Shown piece after piece: positions 9,436-18,858 of a DNA stretch of 64,000 bases. Position 1 is the first letter of the stretch. Every line of letters begins with the position of its first letter. A program made the translations under genes and the position numbers. This DNA comes from Erwinia_E haradaeae_F (GTDB taxonomy: Bacteria > Pseudomonadota > Gammaproteobacteria > Enterobacterales > Enterobacteriaceae): the NCBI RefSeq assembly GCF_900698855.1, contig NZ_LR217698.1:558001-622000 (forward strand), written 5' to 3'. Below the pieces are notes generated by a model. That model was not told where the DNA came from. It made no database searches and saw nothing but the letters and a program-made list of their open reading frames with translations.

Positions 9436-9699
9436 CTAAAAGACCATACGAACGTTTTTTATTTTGCTTAAATCATTATATAAACGCTCTACTTCATGAA
9501 TATTTTTGACTATAATCGTAATAGAAATAGAACAATATTTTTTTCTAGAGCTATAAAGTACCGTTGGTGAGTAATCTCCAGGCACATGGTATTGCGCTAC
9601 TTCAATCACTTGATTGATAAAATTGATCTTTGGTGTGCCTATGATTTTATAAGTCATGGATTCTGGAAATACAAGAAGATCAACCAGTTTAGTATTCAA
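9436..9699 (-). CDS. ybeD: YbeD/DUF493 family protein
   Basis: Small conserved protein of the UPF0250/DUF493 family with an ACT-like fold; its precise role is not settled, but it is a neighbour of lipB across enterobacteria, as here. It has 87 residues, the E. coli length, and the conserved MTYK, APGDYSPTV-like (VPGDYSPTV) and final VRMV segments align end to end. The start codon is TTG: alignment fixes the first residue there, and GGAG lies six bases upstream on the minus strand. The upstream E. coli gene dacA is missing; a 1.4-kb spacer lies there. Confidence 0.93.
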   Translation of the reverse strand: MNTKLVDLLVFPESMTYKIIGTPKINFINQVIEVAQYHVPGDYSPTVLYSSRKKYCSISITIIVKNIHEVERLYNDLSKIKNVRMVF

Positions 9700-11076
9700 G
9701 TTATACTCCGATCATCATACATTAATGTTCTCAAAAAAAATATGTTTTTACGAAAGTACTGTATTGATCTTATAAATAATCAATACACCAAGAATCATTT
9801 AAACTCAATAGTTTATGATGTATGCATAATTGAGACAATACATCTCTGAGATACTACAATAGTATATAGATCTTAAATATAAAAACATTGCAATTGTATT
9901 GCTTTTTTCTCCGATATAGAGCTTATCCAATTTATGATTTTTTGATTTTTATATTTTCTATATTAATCTCATTTGTAAACTTGTATGTCACTTTTAATAG
10001 TATGGAATCCACATCTCGCAAAAAATCTAACTTTATGATATAAATAAATACTGTCTGTTAGAATCTGACCAAAAATGAATTTAAAAACTGAATTCAATGT
10101 ATTATCTTTCAGTATAAAAATATATATGATTTCTACATTAGCGAAATGTATAATCAGTCTTATATTCTCTATCTTTTCATAAAACTAACCTAGATCCTCA
10201 AATCTATTAAAGTAATAAGAATGAATAGATTATATCACTTAATAAAATTAAATAATATAAAAGTTTGATTTTATTACAATCCAAAACGATGATTTATTTT
10301 CACAAATATAAACTATTTAACCAAGAAATTTTTTATTAGAGTTGTACTCTAATATTTTACTGTTTAAATATTCACCAAAAATTTCTAATACTAAATAAGC
10401 ATGAATTATAAGTCTTAATTATTTTAAATCATAATATAGATTTACTAACATAAATAATTCAAAATTTATCACGCTAGTTAATATTTAATAAAAAGCATTC
10501 TGTATCTTAACTACACGAGAATAATAAGGAAATTACTTGGTTTTCTTAATTCTTAAAATGATAACTATGATAAATAGAAAGTAATTCTATTTTCTTTGAT
10601 TGATTCTTGGTTTATCTTTTTGACGTTATAGTATAAATAAAATCTTGCTAAAAAGAATCAATACTTTTTCATTTTTAAGAAAGAGATATATAATCATCAG
10701 GTATGAATAATATATTGTTCTGTAATCCTAATATGTAGGATTAGGACTCATTTCTTAGATAGATTTTTCATGATACTATCATCATATATACAAATATATA
10801 AAAATTACTTTAATCTTATATTGTTAAATGACTGAGGGATTTTATTCATCTTATATCTAAAACATAGAATACATCTAATCTAGATAATGTTGTGAGATAT
10901 ACTTATTATTTTGCACTATATTATAAATATACCTGTAGTATATTAGTACAGATATAAAATAGAGAAATCTGATATATTAGACTTATTTTAATCTAATAAA
11001 ATTTATTAACCATTATCAATACATCATCATGAGAATCAGATTTAGATAGATCTATTGATTCTAAATTTAATTTAGA
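9700..11076. other. Spacer between glnS and ybeD
   Basis: No gene recognised. It contains a 9-bp hairpin with a T-run (10334-10358), a 10-bp inverted repeat ATTGATTCTT / AAGAATCAAT (10599-10662) and an 8-bp hairpin TAATCCTA/TAGGATTA (10723-10743). Confidence 0.6.
10334..10358 (+). terminator. Terminator-like hairpin with no gene upstream
   Basis: TATTAGAGT, loop TGT, ACTCTAATA, then TTTTAC on the plus strand: a 9-bp perfect stem with a short T-run. No plus-strand gene precedes it for several kb, so it may be a relic or end an unrecognised small RNA. Only two G-C pairs support the stem. Confidence 0.3.
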
Positions 11077-12756
11077 CTAAGAATTATTCGCATGTTTATT
11101 TTCTAACCAGCGATTACGCAAAGAAACGGTTCGGTTAAATACTAATTTATTTGACATAGAACAAATACTATCCAAACAAAAATACCCCTCTCTTTCAAAC
11201 TGATAAGAAAGAGATGTCTGTGCAGTCTTTAAGCTAAGTTCAACAAACCCCTCTTGAATAACAAGAGAATTTGGATTAATACTCATACGAAGATTCTCAT
11301 TCTTCAATGGGTTTGAACAAATAAACAGTTTCTCATATAATCGGAATTCTGCAGGTAAGCTATATTTCGCTGATACCCAGTGAATTACTCCTTTTACTTT
11401 CCTTCCATCATGTGGATTTTTATTGAGGGTTTTTAGATCGCATGAACAATACAGACGGATAACATTCCCTTCGTTATCTTTTTCTAAGTTCTCAGCTTTA
11501 ATAATATAAGCATTACGTAAGCGAACCTCTTCTCCTAAAATAAGACGCTTGTAATTTTTTATCTTATTTTCTAAAAAATCTGATTGATCAATATAGATTT
11601 CATTCGTAAAAGGCACTTCTCGAACACCCATTGAAGGTTTGTTTGGATGGTATCGCATACAAATAATTTCTTCATAATCTTTAGGTAGATTTGTAATATG
11701 AATTAGAATTGGACGAAGAACAGCCATTGTTCGTAAAGCATGTTCATTTAGATGATCGCGAACACAGGATTCTAATGCTTCCATTTGAACCAAATTATCC
11801 TGTTTAGTGACACCAATGCGTCTGCAAAACTCCCGTATTGATTCCGGAGTGTATCCACGACGGCGCATACCAGAAATAGTTGGCATGCGTGGATCATCCC
11901 ATCCGTCTACAAGATTCTGAGTTACTAACAGTTGTAATTGGCGTTTAGACATTACAGTATATTCAAGATTTAGACGTGAGAACTCATATTGTTTTGGGCG
12001 TGTTGAAATACTAATATTGTCTAGAACCCAATTGTATAATCGACGATTATCTTGAAACTCTAAAGTACAGAGAGAATGTGTAATACCTTCGATAGCATCA
12101 GAAATACAATGGGAAAAATCATACATAGGATAAATACACCATTGATAACCAGTTTGGTGATGCTCAACAAACTTAATTCGGTAAAGAACGGGATCACGTA
12201 AAACCATAAAACTAGAAGCCATATCAATTTTAGCACGAAGACACGCAGCGCCTTCAGAAAATTTACCTTTCCGCATATCAGAAAATAACCTTAGATTTTC
12301 TTCTACACCACGAGATCGATACGGACTATTGGTTCCTGCTAATCTTAAAGTTCCACGATACTGTCGTATCAAATCAGGTGATAGTTCATCAACATATGCT
12401 AAGCCTTTTTTTATGAGTTCTATGGCGTAATTATGCTGTTCTTCAAAAAAATCTGAAGCATACCGAACATTACCATGCCATTGAAAACCAAGCCATTGCA
12501 CATCAAGCTTAATAGAATCAATAAACTCTATATTTTCTTTAATTGGATTTGTGTCGTCAAAGCGCAAATTACATTGTCCTTGGTAGTCTTCGGCGATACC
12601 GAAATTTAAGCAAATAGACTTAGCATGACCAATGTGTAGGTATCCATTCGGCTCAGGAGGAAAACGTGTTCGTATTAAATTATATTTACGGTTTACTAAA
12701 TCTTCTTCAACAATCTGACGAATAAAGTTAGTCGGGGGAGTTGTTGACTTACTCAT
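11077..12756 (-). CDS. glnS: Glutaminyl-tRNA synthetase (GlnRS)
   Basis: Class I synthetase charging tRNA-Gln in the cytoplasm; both of its tRNA substrates are in this window. The 559 residues compare with 554 in E. coli. The HIGH motif is at 41-44 in RFPPEPNGYLHIGH, and the KMSKS equivalent is MSKR at 269-272. The catalytic half and the C-terminal anticodon-binding beta-barrels (about 340-550) align through NRTVSLR near the end. The ATG at 12756 has an AAGGA ribosome site. recB ends 172 bp upstream on the same strand, a junction not found in E. coli, so the two blocks were joined by deletion or rearrangement. Confidence 0.98.
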   Translation of the reverse strand: MSKSTTPPTNFIRQIVEEDLVNRKYNLIRTRFPPEPNGYLHIGHAKSICLNFGIAEDYQGQCNLRFDDTNPIKENIEFIDSIKLDVQWLGFQWHGNVRYASDFFEEQHNYAIELIKKGLAYVDELSPDLIRQYRGTLRLAGTNSPYRSRGVEENLRLFSDMRKGKFSEGAACLRAKIDMASSFMVLRDPVLYRIKFVEHHQTGYQWCIYPMYDFSHCISDAIEGITHSLCTLEFQDNRRLYNWVLDNISISTRPKQYEFSRLNLEYTVMSKRQLQLLVTQNLVDGWDDPRMPTISGMRRRGYTPESIREFCRRIGVTKQDNLVQMEALESCVRDHLNEHALRTMAVLRPILIHITNLPKDYEEIICMRYHPNKPSMGVREVPFTNEIYIDQSDFLENKIKNYKRLILGEEVRLRNAYIIKAENLEKDNEGNVIRLYCSCDLKTLNKNPHDGRKVKGVIHWVSAKYSLPAEFRLYEKLFICSNPLKNENLRMSINPNSLVIQEGFVELSLKTAQTSLSYQFEREGYFCLDSICSMSNKLVFNRTVSLRNRWLENKHANNS

Positions 12757-12928
12757 GTAGCTATCCTTGATATAAATAAAATAAAATGATAGTAAAACCT
12801 TAAAAGTTTAATAAAAAAATTAAAATTAAAATAGAAAAAATTATCTTGTTTATTAAGTTAAACATATTATTTGAACGATAATTCATTTGAATAATTAAGA
12901 TTATCTTCTTTAGAGAAGAGTATCATAA

Positions 12929-15900
12929 TTAATTATATTTTATTAGACCGTCAAGATTTCTCCGGATTTTCTTCTCATGAAAGAACAGATCATCTATGCT
13001 ATTCATAAACTTAGAATCTAGATAAACACGATAGATCCCATAACTACCTTTAGTTCCATCAAGACCTCGTAAGAAAAGATATATGATACCTCCAAAATGC
13101 TGTTTATAATCATATTCCTTGATAGAGCAACGTAGATGACGGTGCAATGCTAAAGCATAAATCTGATACTGTATATCATAGCGGTGTACCTGCATTACTT
13201 CATGCATTGCCTGCTTTGTATACGCACTATTCTTATTTCCTAACCAATTAGATTTATAGTCTACTAGATAGTATCTATTATCCCAAAAAAAAACTAAATC
13301 GATAGTTCCTTGTAAAATACCTGTCCTCTTATAAAAAACCAGAGGAGGACAAGTTGCAGATAATGGATCATGTTTAATAACGTTATTTAGCGCTTTATCT
13401 GTTAAAAGACGAGAAATTGGTAAGTAAAACTGAAGTTCTACCTGTCTTATTGAACGCGAGAGTTGGCTAAGACTAACTCCGGTTTCATTTAAAGGAGTAT
13501 GTAAAATATTTTTTATCCAATTGTACATGGCTTCTTGCCATTGGTCACTTAGCCCTTGACATCTTAGTTGCCGTAATAACCATCGCTCATTTAGTGGTGC
13601 ATCAAATTCTAAGTTTTCTAATAATTTATGCAGAAAAATTCCTGATGAAGATCCACGCGGAAAGGTATGTGATGTAAAATCTAAATCTACTGTTTTTTTT
13701 TCTGAGTTTCTTTCTTCTTTTTTATTAAAGACAAAAGAACTATAAGGTAAGGAGTTTATCATCACAGTCTTTATATTTTGATTTTTTTTTTGAAGATCAG
13801 AGTAACTTGTCATTCGCCAGTCATTTGATATCAAACGTGACAATTTATGTCTATTCGAAAAAGACGTCTTAAGATCATACGCCTTATATGTTCTCCATCT
13901 CTTACTTTTTATTGCGCGGGATTCATCTAGTTCTATAAGATTGCTATTTAATTCTTGCAGCTTTAAACGAAGACTCGTAGCATTAGAAGGTATACCATTT
14001 TGAATAAGATAGCCTAACGCACTACGATGTAAATCGCTCTTTCCTTGTTTTTTACGTCTACCCTTAAATATTGGTGTAATACCGATACTACAATGAAATA
14101 TTGAACGCGTTAGCGCAACATAGAGTAAACGTAAATCTTCTGCTAATCTATTTTTTTCTTCTATCTCTTGATTATGTAAATCTTGAGACACATCAAGTGG
14201 TTGAATTAAAGATTGAACATTATGATAATAGTTATTTTTTAAATCATGAAAATCGGAAGCAAATGGTAGCCATACTAGTGGATATTGTAAACCTTTAGAT
14301 TTATGAATAGTCGTGATCTGAATTAAATGACCATCATTCTCTAAACGTATTTTCTCAACAGGTGTTTTACTATCAGGTTGTCCTAATTTCTCAACTAACC
14401 AACGTATTAATGTCTTCTGACTATGTCTAATAATGGAAGCTTCTTGTAAAACTTCACCTAGATGTAGTAAATTAACTAAACGCCTCTCTCCATTATCAGA
14501 TACTAATAAATTTTCAGCTATTTGACGTTTTCTGATAAAAAAATGTATCATGGAAAGGATGCCATGATTTTTCCAATGCTTGTCATAGCAGATAAACTCC
14601 TCTACTATAGAACGCCAACTTATATCATTACCTTTTAATTCATCAATGGTTTCTGCATTGACGTTAAATAAGCTTGTAGCTAGTGAACTTAACAGTAAAG
14701 ATTCTTTCCAAGGATGGGATGCTGCTTGTAAAAAATATACTATTTCACGAGCTTCTAATGTTCTATAAATACTATCTTGATTAGATAGGTATACTGATGG
14801 AATACTTAATCTGTTTAATGCTTCTTTAATTATTGAAGCCTCATTGCGATTACGCACCAATACTGTAATGTCTGAGGCTTTGATTGGTCTTTTTGTTTTC
14901 TTATTACCAATTAACATCTGACCCCGTTCTCCTTTATCAAGCCAGTGTCTAATGCTTTCGGCGCATTTATCTGCCATAAATTGATGATAATCAAAAATTC
15001 CTATTCCTTCACCAGGTTGAAGACAAAATGTGATCGCAGGATGTATTTTACTTTGTATGCTACATTGTAAATCATGATTTTGAGGTGCAGACTTAACACT
15101 GATAAATGGTATCTCAGAGAAGAGAAATGGATTTTTTTTTCGTAAAAATAACTGATTTACTACTGTAACCATTGCTTCTGATGACCGCCAATTTGTGTCT
15201 AATGTATAGTGTGCATTAACTTCGGAACGTGCCTTTATATAGGTTAATATATCAGCGCCTCGAAAGGTATAGATTGCCTGTTTAGGATCCCCTATCAATA
15301 ATAATACAATATCAGGTTGTTCATGATATATAGTTCGAAAGATATGATATTGTTTTGGGTCGGTATCCTGAAATTCATCAATCATAACCGCTGGATACTG
15401 TTGGCGCACCATTCCAGATAATACTTCTCCATTTTTTTTATGTAGAGCTCTATCTAATTCTTCTAGAAGATCATCAAATCCGATTTGTGCACACAGAGAC
15501 TTTTCTTTCCTTACAAAACAATCAACTTCTTGTCTCGCATGGGTAATTATGTATTGGCGCAAAGAGACAAGAGGTGGGCATGCAAGAAATATTTCAATAT
15601 TCTTAAAAACAGAATGATGTGGAGGGGGACCTTTTTTACTTTTATTTAATAAAATCTTCTGACTGAAATGCGCTAACTCTTTTGGGACAAAATAATCTGT
15701 AGTTGGAGTTTGTGCCCATAAAGTAATTTTTTCTAACCAGAGATGAAGGTTTTTATGATTATAACTACGAGGATCAATCCCAGAGCTTGTAATTAATTCA
15801 AATAAATTATCTAAAGTAAGCCACTCCTTTTTTAGTTCTTGAATCTCTGAAATGATCTCCTGATATCTTTGTACAATAGATATATTGGGCTCTAGTAATT

Positions 15901-16519
15901 GATAAGGTATCAGGCTTTTTCTACATAACCAAGGTGATAATTCTTTAAAAAGCTCTTCTGGCCCCATCCATAGTTGTCGCACTACACGAACTACTGATAG
16001 TGATAGTGGATAAAAAAATCTCCTCCAAAAATCAATTACTGCTTGACGTTGTATTGAGGTTTCATCAACTAACAGTTTCTGATGAAATAAAAAACCTATC
16101 TCAAAAGAATAAAAATGCAACATTCGTTTACAAAAACCATGAATAGTAAAAATAGAAGCTTGATACATGTTTTTTTCGGCTATTAATAAAGTCGAAGCCG
16201 CATCAGATAAGTTAGTAATCTGAGACATTAATTCTATGAAAAACGGATTAATACTCTGACCAGATAAACAGGCAATACGTAATTCATGTATATTGCAGTA
16301 AATACGTCTACGAAGTTCTGCAGTTGCACTGTCAGTAAAAGTGACTACTAAAATTTCTTGTACTGATAAAGGACGAATAAAATCTTCTTCCCTCCCCAAA
16401 CCAAGCAATAATCGCAAATAAAGTAAACCAATAGTAAAAGTTTTTCCTGTTCCTGCTGAGGCTTCAATCAATCGTTCACCATATAATGGCAGAGATAATG
16501 GTTGAAGATTCATAGACAT
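12929..16519 (-). CDS. recB: Exodeoxyribonuclease V beta subunit (RecB)
   Basis: 3'-5' helicase and nuclease subunit of RecBCD, which processes DNA double-strand ends and loads RecA. The 1196 residues compare with 1180 in E. coli. Walker A SAGTGKT (21-27), Walker B MIDEFQDTD (379-387), motif III GDPKQAIYTFRGAD (410-423), TTIHKSKGLQ and LLYVALTRS are present. The nuclease domain keeps D1074, D1087 and K1089 (VDYKSNWLG), with the E. coli spacing. GAGGT lies five bases before the ATG. recC, ptrA and recD, which flank recB in E. coli, are not in the window; glnS follows where recD would be. RecC and RecD would have to be encoded elsewhere for the usual complex. Confidence 0.97.
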   Translation of the reverse strand: MSMNLQPLSLPLYGERLIEASAGTGKTFTIGLLYLRLLLGLGREEDFIRPLSVQEILVVTFTDSATAELRRRIYCNIHELRIACLSGQSINPFFIELMSQITNLSDAASTLLIAEKNMYQASIFTIHGFCKRMLHFYSFEIGFLFHQKLLVDETSIQRQAVIDFWRRFFYPLSLSVVRVVRQLWMGPEELFKELSPWLCRKSLIPYQLLEPNISIVQRYQEIISEIQELKKEWLTLDNLFELITSSGIDPRSYNHKNLHLWLEKITLWAQTPTTDYFVPKELAHFSQKILLNKSKKGPPPHHSVFKNIEIFLACPPLVSLRQYIITHARQEVDCFVRKEKSLCAQIGFDDLLEELDRALHKKNGEVLSGMVRQQYPAVMIDEFQDTDPKQYHIFRTIYHEQPDIVLLLIGDPKQAIYTFRGADILTYIKARSEVNAHYTLDTNWRSSEAMVTVVNQLFLRKKNPFLFSEIPFISVKSAPQNHDLQCSIQSKIHPAITFCLQPGEGIGIFDYHQFMADKCAESIRHWLDKGERGQMLIGNKKTKRPIKASDITVLVRNRNEASIIKEALNRLSIPSVYLSNQDSIYRTLEAREIVYFLQAASHPWKESLLLSSLATSLFNVNAETIDELKGNDISWRSIVEEFICYDKHWKNHGILSMIHFFIRKRQIAENLLVSDNGERRLVNLLHLGEVLQEASIIRHSQKTLIRWLVEKLGQPDSKTPVEKIRLENDGHLIQITTIHKSKGLQYPLVWLPFASDFHDLKNNYYHNVQSLIQPLDVSQDLHNQEIEEKNRLAEDLRLLYVALTRSIFHCSIGITPIFKGRRKKQGKSDLHRSALGYLIQNGIPSNATSLRLKLQELNSNLIELDESRAIKSKRWRTYKAYDLKTSFSNRHKLSRLISNDWRMTSYSDLQKKNQNIKTVMINSLPYSSFVFNKKEERNSEKKTVDLDFTSHTFPRGSSSGIFLHKLLENLEFDAPLNERWLLRQLRCQGLSDQWQEAMYNWIKNILHTPLNETGVSLSQLSRSIRQVELQFYLPISRLLTDKALNNVIKHDPLSATCPPLVFYKRTGILQGTIDLVFFWDNRYYLVDYKSNWLGNKNSAYTKQAMHEVMQVHRYDIQYQIYALALHRHLRCSIKEYDYKQHFGGIIYLFLRGLDGTKGSYGIYRVYLDSKFMNSIDDLFFHEKKIRRNLDGLIKYN

Positions 16520-17895
16520 TCTTTACCTCATATTAATTCCTATCTTATGCAATAGTTTTTTGTAGTATAACTACAATTAGTATATTTATAATTAATTTAC
16601 ATGTTACATAGTATTTTATGCATTTTTAATGAGAACATATTTATAATCTAAAACAATCAATCTCAAATGGACTTATCTGTATTTTTAATCTAAAGATGTT
16701 GTCTAACATATGTATTTATATGCAATTATTGAATATACGAATCACTGGAGCGTGCATATATAGAAAATGTCATATCGAAAATCATAAAACATGATGTTAA
16801 TAAGTCTATTTATAGACTAATATAGGATTGCATATAAGGCTAAAGATCAATATTCTCATTACTGACTAAAAAGAAATAATATACTTTAACAACAACTAGT
16901 AATGTCTTAATCTTTTATCTCCTCTCGTGTTAAAGATTAATTATTATGTCGTATTTCATTTTTTATTATCAAAATAGAAAACACATACGTTTATTCTTAA
17001 CTTATTAATCAAATATCAATTTGAGTCAACAAACTAAAACTTAAGTAAAACATATTTATTTAGTTACTCAACGCTGAAATGGGTTATCATCTACTTAAAT
17101 ACATATAAATAACTTGGTCTTATATTGTCTTAATCATTATTACAAATAGATAATTAAAAGATATATTTGTAATTTTCTGCATAGGAAACACTTAACTATA
17201 TAGACTTAAAACATACTGCACTGAGTTATAGTTATATTTAAAATTCAATGATATGAAGATTATTAAGCGAAATAACTTACAATAATCATTGTATATCGAA
17301 CTATGTCTCATAATTATCTGTTAAGAATAGTGATTAATTTTAATATGATCTTCACATCAAATATTAGACCAATATCAGATAATGATAGTGTTATCTTACT
17401 AACAGTTATTTCTCACTTGTCTAAATTTCTACCCATGTAATCACTGATGTTTTTACACAAAAATGAGAATGATTAAACACAGAAACGGTGTCTTCTGAGA
17501 TTCATATAGTTATATTATGCTCTCTCTACAGAGAGGCATATATCCTGAGGTAAAAAAATTTGAATATCATATTTCTTTTTATCTTATAAAAAATTTAGAT
17601 ATTACTTTGATTATTATGATAATTTATGTAGGATGAAATCTGTAAAAAAAACTAAATCAATATGATTTATGTCAATAATTCTTTTCTGTATTATCTAGAT
17701 AATTGTTGGACTATTGTTATAGATTTTACAATTATACTAATAATTTACAGTATTTCTAATATCATAGAAACAATGTGGTTTGGATATTTTATCGAATATC
17801 AGTAAATATTTATTTGAAATATATAGATATTTATTTTTTTTGACTTAAAATCCATATAAGACAAACATATTATTATATCCAACAAATATCTCAAC
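16520..17895. other. Spacer between recB and bolA
   Basis: No gene recognised. It holds recB's 5' region, with a 7-bp hairpin TTGTAGT/ACTACAA at 16560-16576, and a relatively G+C-rich patch near 17470-17540 with a CTCTCT/AGAGAG hairpin (17522-17535). The recC or ptrA sequence expected upstream of recB was not recognised. Confidence 0.55.
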
Positions 17896-18207
17896 ATGAC
17901 TTATAAAACTATAAAAACTAAATTATATAGAGAATTCAGTCCTTTTTATCTTGTAATAAAAAATGAAAACCATTATCACCAAACTTATTCAGATTTAGGA
18001 AGTCATTTTAAGGTAATTATAGTTAGTCATATTTTTAATAACAAAAGTCGCATTCAACGACATCGCGCTATTTATTCTGTTCTTGAATTAGAGATAAAAA
18101 ACAACATTCATTCTTTATCTATTAAAGCCTACACTCTAATAGAGTGGAGTAATATTAAAAATATTCATTTTATCTACGACAATTCTAAATGTTTAAACTA
18201 TAAATGA
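17896..18207 (+). CDS. bolA: BolA family protein
   Basis: BolA proteins act with monothiol glutaredoxins in iron-sulfur cluster handling and influence morphology and stress responses in E. coli. The 103 residues compare with 105 in E. coli. The class motif SHFKVIIVS (about 36-44) is followed by NRHR-type IQRHRAIYSVLELEI (about 53-67) and IHSLSIKAYTLIEW (about 71-84). The invariant histidine is in RHR. The N-terminus TYKTIKTKLYREFSPFYL corresponds to the E. coli IEEKLRAAFQPVFLEV helix. No clear ribosome site precedes the ATG. In E. coli tig follows bolA; here only spacer follows. Confidence 0.9.
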   Translation: MTYKTIKTKLYREFSPFYLVIKNENHYHQTYSDLGSHFKVIIVSHIFNNKSRIQRHRAIYSVLELEIKNNIHSLSIKAYTLIEWSNIKNIHFIYDNSKCLNYK

Positions 18208-18858
18208 TAAAGTATAAAATAGTTGTATAATAAGTTTTCTGTAGCTATAGAATATAAAAATATTCTACTTAATAGTAAGTATTACTAAAAAAATTAATAT
18301 ATTTTACAATCTTAATTGTAATAATCATATTAAATTATTACAGACATAATAATGCTGATCGATCACATTACTTGTTTGTACATATAAAATATCATATATC
18401 AATAATTGATTCATAAATAATATTTCGTAAAATTAAAATCATTGTTAAAGTTATAAATATTATTTATATGCTCGAAACTTATAGTGAATGGCTATAATAG
18501 CGACATCGTAAGCATTTGATAATTCATACATATATCCAGTCTCAATATTTATTGAGACTTCTATGATATGGTGTTAACATTTGATAAATTAATTACGAAA
18601 TTTACCTATATTTCGAGGACACAAGATATGTAAATTTATATGTTTATAAAACAAGATAATACCTTATATTTTTATAGTGCAACTTCATATGCATAATGAT
18701 TAACATCAACATAGAAATGCCTTAGATTAAATATAAATATCATTAAGATACCATAGAAAAGATTTGAGATACTTTATATCTTTAAATAAAGTAGATTTGT
18801 ATCAAATTTTGATAAATCATATATAATTTATAGAAACATATAATTTTATTTTATTTTA
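18208..18858. other. Spacer between bolA and lonH
   Basis: No gene recognised. It contains TATAAT at 18493-18498 followed by an 8-bp hairpin AGTCTCAA/TTGAGACT (18538-18559), and AAATTTAC/GTAAATTT arms (18598-18637). It includes the lonH promoter region. Confidence 0.55.

Noticed and set aside
9586..9849. 87-codon plus-strand frame
   Set aside because: Overlaps ybeD on the other strand; no similarity to known proteins.
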